DNA of 64,000 bases, from contig NC_056752.1 in the NCBI RefSeq assembly GCF_018687715.1, positions 496,001 to 560,000 of the forward strand. The letters are read 5' to 3'. The translations under genes were made by a program, and so were the position numbers. Positions within the stretch are counted from its first letter, which is position 1. The number at the start of each line of letters is the position of its first letter. This stretch comes from Carya illinoinensis. Taxonomy: Eukaryota; Streptophyta; Magnoliopsida; Fagales; Juglandaceae. This document shows positions 57,782 to 64,000 of this stretch, in pieces. The notes beneath the pieces are model-generated. The model had not been told where the DNA came from and made no database searches. It was given only the letters and a program-made list of their open reading frames with translations.

Positions 57782-58399
57782 TTGAGTACACGTTTCTCCT
57801 TATTGCAGCCGTCAGATTGATTCTGAATCCGAAATCCCAGAGGGGAGGAGAGGACTCAGGGATAAAGAATGAGTCCAAAACCCAAAAAAAGTTGACCAAC
57901 CAAGTCCTATAAAACCCTCTTTTTACTGTAGAAAGACACCCTGTGATCCCCGAAACAGATTCCCAACCATACTTTTCCGAGTTTTTCTTTGACAGACAAC
58001 ACCTGTCGCGAGCGAGCCGCCGCACTTTTTGAGTTTTGACAGCAAGGTAAATTTCCCCGTGGCATGAAAATGTTACGTGGCTGATATGCAGCAAAAGTCC
58101 GAGTCCTCCAGGTTACTTAACAATTAATGTGCCAACACGTTCTGGGTAGTTGGGTTGCTAATTTAAAGTTATACATTTACATACACGTACGTGACGAGTC
58201 TTCGTGATCTCTTCTTTCTGCCCACCCAGAAAACGAGACATTTTTACCAATAAAATGAATTAATGTGGGGTCTTTGTTTGGATTAATTTCTAGTTTGGAT
58301 TTGGGATTCCCAAGGGGGCCGGAGTCCGTCCGTTCGAGTTTCTCTTATATACAACTTGTTGATTATACACATCTATTTCGTCTAATATATACATCTACA
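57782..58399 (+). promoter_or_regulatory. Upstream region of the ACR gene
   Basis: Non-coding sequence with further ACGT words (ACACGTACGTGACG at 58182-58195, GTTACGTGG at 58071-58079). Open frames on the minus strand (152 codons) lack any signature and overlap the tandem duplication. Confidence 0.45.
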
Positions 58400-58408
58400 T
58401 ATATATAA
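58400..58408 (+). promoter_or_regulatory. TATA box of the ACR gene
   Basis: TATATATAA followed by AGAG; transcription would start near 58430. A 5' UTR intron is likely, from a donor CAG/GTAATC at 58599-58600 to an acceptor within about 40 bp upstream of the ATG at 59338. Confidence 0.55.
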
Positions 58409-59337
58409 AGAGTTCTAAAAGCGGGCAAACTTCAGCGCTTGCTGTTCCTACCTCCGAGTATGGCCGGCCATCAACTTATCAGAGAGATATAGAAGCTATA
58501 GAAGCCTTGTTCTTACCTCTGCTCTCTCACTTTCTCTCCGAATTTCGAAGGTTTTCAGTTGCATATATATATTGATCGGAACTGATCATATGTAACAGGT
58601 AATCATTATTTTATCTCTCTCTTTTCTTTTCCATTCAACGAATCATTAATTATCCAAAAAAAAAAAAAAATCAGTATATATCCAGGTCCTCATTAATGTT
58701 TAGCCGTCTTGTTTGTTTTGGATGACCACTAATTCTGTTGATCTTTATCCTAGTTAATCGATATTTGATTAGTTTATCCCGATATCACTAGTCTACTTGA
58801 TCCTTGATCCTCTCAAAGTCAAAATCTTAATTTTAAGCAATTCGTTTTTCCTCTTTTCTCGTCTTCGATCTGTCGTAGTCTAATACGTATCTTATATGCT
58901 TAATTTTTAAAAGTCCTGGTGATCTCTTGCAAACTACGAAATATTATTCACGAGTAACAATGAATTTGGCTGATGATTTCAATCCTAGACAAACACAAAA
59001 GGGTCTGCTTCTCTTCTTATTGAAGAAATGAGCTATATATTTCGTCGCACGTACCGAAATAGGAAAGAGTCATATTAGTACGTACCGTGTAACTCTCCCA
59101 TATATTCTGTCTTGATCCTTCTATCTTCAGCAACAAGCAATCAAGCCTCCGCTGGCTGGCTCTCTTATCCCCTCCACGATATCCTGATCTTCCTTTTACG
59201 CGTTTTCTTTCTCTATATATATATATGTATGTGTGTCTGTGTGTCGTGTAATTTTGAAGGTTATATAACAAGTACTGTAAATCTAAACATGAGTTGATGT
59301 TGTCTTTTAATTAGCTAGCTGCTTTGCTACTTAGAAG

Positions 59338-59892
59338 ATGGAGATTATTTACAAGCCCTACATCGATCCGGAATTCGAATCGCTTATAGAAAGAATCCAT
59401 CCTCCAAGGTACTATATATTATTAATTGACATGCATCATGTGGAACAGTACAATATTCATCCTAAATTGACTTCAAGTTTGAGGAAGAAGAGTACTTTTG
59501 TCTAGTTCTTTAATCAAATTTTCGTATTTTACATATATCAGTACTGATTCACTTTGTTGCTTTGATACTACTGGCGCAGAATTTGTATAGACAATGACGC
59601 ATGCGAAGACTGCACGCTTGTTAAGGTTCGTTTTATTTTGTGTTTTCTTGGCTGGCGATAGACATCATGTATTCATTTTGAGAAATCCAATTCCTCTTCC
59701 TCTCATTTTGTTTAATTTTCGACGGGAGTGGATGCCCGGCTATACGTTGGAAATTCCAGCCATATATAGTTTGTGTAAACTGCTGAATGCGAGAAATACC
59801 ATTATTCGATCAGGGTGTAGCATGTGTTTTCGATATATATGTCCCATAAAATAAAAGGCCATAAGAATTTAATTAATTAAGCGCATGATATC

Positions 59893-59968
<76 letters not shown>

Positions 59969-60720
59969 AGATTTTATTGTCATTGATTATACGTATCATG
60001 AGTAGGCGCAAATACTAGCTGGTTATTCCCTTTGGGAAACCAACTTTGTTGTCTGGCACCAATGGTGAAAAACTCGTAGCTAGAAGTCCATATATTGAGC
60101 CCGAAACTACCGAAACTGTAAGTACTTAAGGTCAATTACCTAGAATTAATGCAGTTTATTTCAGGGCTCCACTGTTTCTCAGTTGCTCTTTCTATTTTCG
60201 CTAGTGTAAAACAGGGTCGCAGATCAGCCTTATAATTAAAACCAAGAAAACGACCTACATATGATCGAAACACTTCATTTATTTTTTCATTTTGTACATG
60301 TTACAGGTTGACAGTGCAAATAAGCACGGGATTCTACTAGAGATGGTCCAAGTCTTGACAGATCTTGACCTTGTTATATCCAAATCGTATATTTCCTCAG
60401 ACGGTGGATGGTTCATGGACGGTTAGTGCCCACGCCTTTATCAAGTCTTACATCACCTATATATAATATTTAATACCTCTGTTATCCCATTTATTGCTTT
60501 TATCATTTATCAATATTAGAGAAGATAATATCAAATGCTCAGCTTCTGGGCTACATATATATAAATATATATATATGTATGTATATATATGAGTCACCCA
60601 CGTAATAGAACAGCGCCTGATTCATGTGAATCTTTGTATTGCATGGTGGTGCAGTTTTCCACGTGACAGACCAGCTCGGCAACAAAATCACCGACGAAAG
60701 CCTGATTCTTTACATTCAGA

Positions 60721-60777
<57 letters not shown>

Positions 60778-62410
60778 CACACACACACACAGCTTTCTAC
60801 CTCGTTTTCATCTAGCTTTCGAATTTTCAGAACATTTATTAATTTCTCTTGTTCTAACAGTAGAGACTAACCTGCAGGCACTGTGTCCGAGCAGGAGAGA
60901 GCTGAGACCGGACCACGCTTCGACTGAGCAGACGGTTTTAGAGATGACAGCGACTGATCGACCGGGTCTAATGTCTGAGATGTCAGCGGTGCTGCTCGAG
61001 CTTGGGTGCAACGTCACCTCCGCCGCGGCGTGGACCCACAACACCCGTGTAGCCTGCATACTCAACGTGGAAGATGGGTTCAAAGGGGGCCCCATTAGAG
61101 ACCCTATTCGGCTGACCCATGTGGAGGAGCAGCTATGGAACGTGGTGGAGGCCCATCACGGGAAGGCCGGGGAGAGGAGTAGCGTGAGGTTGATGGCTCC
61201 TGTGACGGGCCAGACCCATAAGGAGCGGCGGCTCCACCAGTTGATGTATGCGGACAAAGATTATGAGTGGTATCATGGTTGTGAGCATAAGGAAAAGAGT
61301 TGTGATGTGTCGACCCACGTTTCAATAGAGAGTTGCAAGGAGAAAGAGTACTCGGTGGTGAATGTGAGGAGTAGAGACCGTCCCAAGCTATTGTTTGACA
61401 CCGTGTGCGCTCTGACTGACATGCAGTACGTAGTGTTTCATGCAGCGGTTGCCTCCAAGGCCTTCATGGCTGATCAGGTACGTACGTTACACGTACCAAT
61501 TTCTTCTTCCGCACTCATTCGACCGAGTTACCGAGGTGCACACATCCACGATTGAAGAACAAAAATTGAGCAAGCAATATCTTCGAATGTTTTTTACTTG
61601 CCTATAATATTAATTAATGATACCTTCGTTTTTCCTTTAGACCCGAATATTTGAATGTGGTATCTATGAATGTTTTCCTTACCTTAAAATGTGGACGTGA
61701 CAGGAGTACTTTATACGGCACAAGGACGGGTGCACTTTGGATACGGAGAGCGAAAGGCATAAGCTATCACAAAGCTTGATAGCAGCTATAGAGAGAAGAG
61801 TGTCGCATGTATGACGTCCGGCCGTGAGGCTCTGCTTTTCACTCTATAGTCTTTATTTCTATTTCAGCGAGTTATTTCTTTTCGCGTCTCATTTTAGGCA
61901 TCTCAGAGGGTGTAACTTTTTTTTTTTTTTTTTTCCTTCAATATATAGCTTTTGAGTGCTATATCACATTAAGTAAGACGGAGATCGATCTGATGAAGTA
62001 CTTTGTTTGTACGCATGCAGGGACTGAGATTAGAGATCAGCACTCCGAACCGAATGGGACTGCTGTCGGACATCACACGAGTACTTCGAGAGAATGCGCT
62101 GTCAATTTCAATGGTTGAGGTCGGGACAAGAGGTGAGAGAGCAGTTGGGTCGTTCTATATAAAGGACGCCTCAGGGCATGATCATGTGAATCCAAACATA
62201 GTGGAAGCAATAAAAAAGGAGAGTGGCGGATCAGTCCTTGCAGTTCAGAAATCCCCAGAAGGGGCTCCTCCTCAGGCGGCTTCCTCATCGAGAACAAGCC
62301 GAAGCATGACCAAAAGCGGCACAGAGGATAGGCCCAGATTCTCACTCGGAAGCTTGCTGTGGTCTCAGCTTGAGCGCTTCTCCGGCAATTTCGGTCCTAT
62401 CAGATCATAA
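59338..62410 (+). CDS. ACT domain repeat protein (ACR family, ACR1-like), seven exons, 464 aa
   Basis: Exons 59338-59408, 59580-59625, 60307-60421, 60655-60722, 60878-61477, 61704-61808 and 62021-62410 join in frame with GT/AG borders. The start [20 protein letters not shown] is the only one that gives the usual N-terminus. Four ACT domains are visible: about 38-112 ([20 protein letters not shown] and [18 protein letters not shown]), 118-200 ([19 protein letters not shown]), 256-330 ([19 protein letters not shown]) and 336-410 ([20 protein letters not shown]). A basic/serine tail follows, ending [17 protein letters not shown]. Plant ACR proteins are non-enzymatic, cytosolic or nuclear, and thought to sense amino acids, as in bacterial GlnD ACT domains. 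Length (464) is normal for the family and nothing is broken. The subfamily call rests on the N-terminus and is tentative. Confidence 0.93.
59894..59965. repeat. (GT)n-(GA)n compound microsatellite in ACR intron 2
   Basis: About 19 GT units then about 13 GA units. Confidence 0.97.
60723..60791. repeat. (CT)n-(AT)n-(AC)n compound microsatellite at an ACR splice donor
   Basis: Begins with the GT of the intron 4 donor itself and covers nearly half of the 155-bp intron. Confidence 0.97.
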
Positions 62411-62856
62411 CTCACAAGTTTTCCTAAACTCAGTAACTTTACTTCTTCCGTACGTACGTGTTGTTACTCGATCATGGATGTGTCTGTAAATAAAGGTTGT
62501 GTTGTGCATCGCAAGTCAAGAGTCGTAGTTTCTCTCTTCCCAGCAATGTCGATGACATTACGGCGGCAATTGATTCAAATAGGTATGTATAGCTCTTCAT
62601 ATATATATATATATATAGTACCTACTCTGCGCAGAGCCACGCGTATGGCATTCTCCCAACACCAACGAGATTTTCAATGAAAAGAAGACATCCCCTGAAA
62701 ATCATCTGGCATGCATGAGCTTTTATTCTTTCGGTCCACAATCATCTGCAATGAGAAACCCAAGAAATATCATTACTTGCAACATGCATTGCCCGGGTTG
62801 CCCTTGCGATCCAAATATTGTTTAACTCGACCTACCGAGGAGATAGCCGTCTAAAT
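62411..62856 (+). other. ACR 3' UTR and downstream spacer
   Basis: An AATAAA poly(A) signal candidate lies at about 62489-62494, about 80 bp after the stop. A (TA)9 run occurs at 62599-62617. No gene. Confidence 0.55.
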
Positions 62857-63052
62857 TGTAAAATAGAGAGAATTCTGAGGAATCATATGATTGTATGTTT
62901 ATGTGTATCAAACTATACAAAGGAGGCTTATATATAGTGGAGTAAGGCCAATGTCAATAAGGAAATACACTATATGGAAAGATTCCAACCTAGCATAATT
63001 AGAAAAATAATCAAATATTCTAGGGATATTATAACTAATATATACACTAACA
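62857..63052 (-). repeat. 3' LTR of a minus-strand copia fragment
   Basis: 196 bp from TGTAAAATAG to CACTAACA on the plus strand (TG..CA ends). In element orientation a TATATATAAGCC box is present. Next to it lies copia coding sequence on the same strand. Confidence 0.7.
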
Positions 63053-64000
63053 GACACAATCAAAGGATTCAAACTCTATAGAACCTAGGTGACCTTGAGA
63101 GTCCAAAAGACAAACACGAGGAAGAGAGGTATGACCCAGCTGAAAATGCCATAACTGGGAAGATAAAGCAGGAGCAACAAAGGAGCAAGACAAATGTGAT
63201 GGAAGTTGCAAAGAAGCGAGCTTGAACAGATGTCCAATCTTACAACTTGTCCTAATAAGTTGACCCGTCTGTGGATCTGTACATCAACACCAGTATTAGA
63301 AAAGGTAAGTTTAAGACCTAATTAATAAAGTTGATCAACTGAAAGAAGATTTACGGAAAATTTGAGAACAAGATATGTGTTGTCAACATATAAGGTCGGG
63401 AAGGAAATGGACCCAATATGATTGATAGATAAATGAGAACCATTAGCAGTATATATGATAGGAGTGGGTGATAAAGTAGATTTTTGAGAAAAAATAATAG
63501 AATCAGAGGTCATGTGATTACAATATGCAAAATCAAAGAACCAAGGAGAAGTACTTGAGGTGACAAACAAAGCACTAGAAGACCAGGATAAAACCTGATG
63601 AATTAATACCTCAATGTCAACAGCAATGAGAGTAGTGGATATTAAGGAAGGCTCAACAGTAGACTCAGGAGTAGAAGAAGTTGTTGAAGCCATTGCAACA
63701 GCTTGCAACAAGGGGGCTCTAGACTTGTTTTTATTTTGCAATTTACGACATTCAGTAACAGAGTGACAGGACGTTTGCAGTATTTGCATAAGACAATCTT
63801 TGAGAACTGAGAAGGAGAACAACCTGAGACTGAAGAAGACCCAAAAGTAGTCCTAGAGATGGCAACAACAACTGAATCTTGAGTCTGCATCTTCATAGTT
63901 GAATGACGATTCTCTTCGGAGATAAGTTCAGCAATAGCAACCTCAAGAGAGGAAAGAGTTGTACGATGTAAACGAGATGCCCAAGTGGATTCAAAATCCT
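63053..64000 (-). pseudogene. Minus-strand copia fragment: gag knuckle, protease, GAG-pre-integrase
   Basis: On the minus strand a zinc-knuckle stretch (CKYCKRP, with a frameshift before the final H and C, 63800-63740) leads into a protease stretch (PWFFDFAYCNHMTSDS, 63540-63495). The usual catalytic DS is DF, so it is inactive. LKFSVNLLSVDQLY (63365-63322) follows, then, after stops, a WHFQLGHTSLPRL pre-integrase block (about 63150-63110). The sequence then meets the LTR directly, so integrase core, RT and RNase H have been deleted. It continues beyond the window end. Confidence 0.85.

Noticed and set aside
57636..58094. 152-codon minus-strand open frame
   Set aside because: Crosses the 45-bp tandem duplication (peptide repeats itself) and lies in the ACR upstream region.

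Overview
This is a stretch of plant nuclear DNA, almost certainly from a woody eudicot. It has spliced host genes with GT-AG introns, Ty1/copia and Ty3/gypsy retrotransposons primed by initiator Met-tRNA, CACTA (En/Spm) and hAT DNA transposons, and AT-rich MITEs. The GATGAGATGAGAT-type MITE fragments (about 43.6, 44.5 and 48.1 kb) resemble ones I associate with Fagales/Juglandaceae; that placement is only an inference. No organellar, bacterial, CRISPR, rRNA or convincing tRNA sequence was seen.

Layout: 0-3.6 kb, 3' part of a decayed copia element (A). 3.6-9.0 kb, a minus-strand copia element (B) with one LTR overlapped by a 427-bp tandem duplication and the other LTR split by a foreign solo LTR. 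9.9-43.4 kb, a nested complex. An old minus-strand CACTA (CACTA-2) is split by a younger, structurally complete CACTA (CACTA-1, 12207-24876, perfect ACG target duplication) and by a hAT element (28685-42712) that landed inside the CACTA-2 transposase gene. The hAT in turn carries a SIRE/Maximus-like copia (30102-35983, perfect ATAAT duplication) and a non-autonomous hAT (38017-39921, perfect 8-bp duplication) that sits in the hAT BED zinc-finger region and contains a near-perfect 139-bp-arm hairpin. 43.8-52.4 kb, MITE-like repeats, one small 55-residue two-exon host gene (44919-46850), homopurine/homopyrimidine tracts and minisatellites. 52.4-57.1 kb, a decayed Reina-like chromovirus (Ty3/gypsy) with a MITE inside. 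58.4-62.4 kb, an intact seven-exon host gene for a four-ACT-domain repeat (ACR) protein. 62.9-64.0 kb, a minus-strand copia fragment.

The most interesting object is CACTA-1. It encodes an uninterrupted, three-exon TNP2-type transposase of 1163 residues, a second six-exon Transposase_24-type gene with one in-frame stop, and an oppositely oriented, GC-richer accessory gene near its left end. The palindromic dodecamer ACGTnCGnACGT is repeated in four blocks: both subterminal regions and both flanks of the central AT-rich divergent promoter interval. One block directly abuts the TATA box of the antisense gene. This arrangement suggests that the DNA-binding product of the element both pairs its ends and controls its own two promoters.

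Only the ACR gene and the 55-residue gene look like functional host genes. Everything else recognisable is transposon sequence at different stages of decay.
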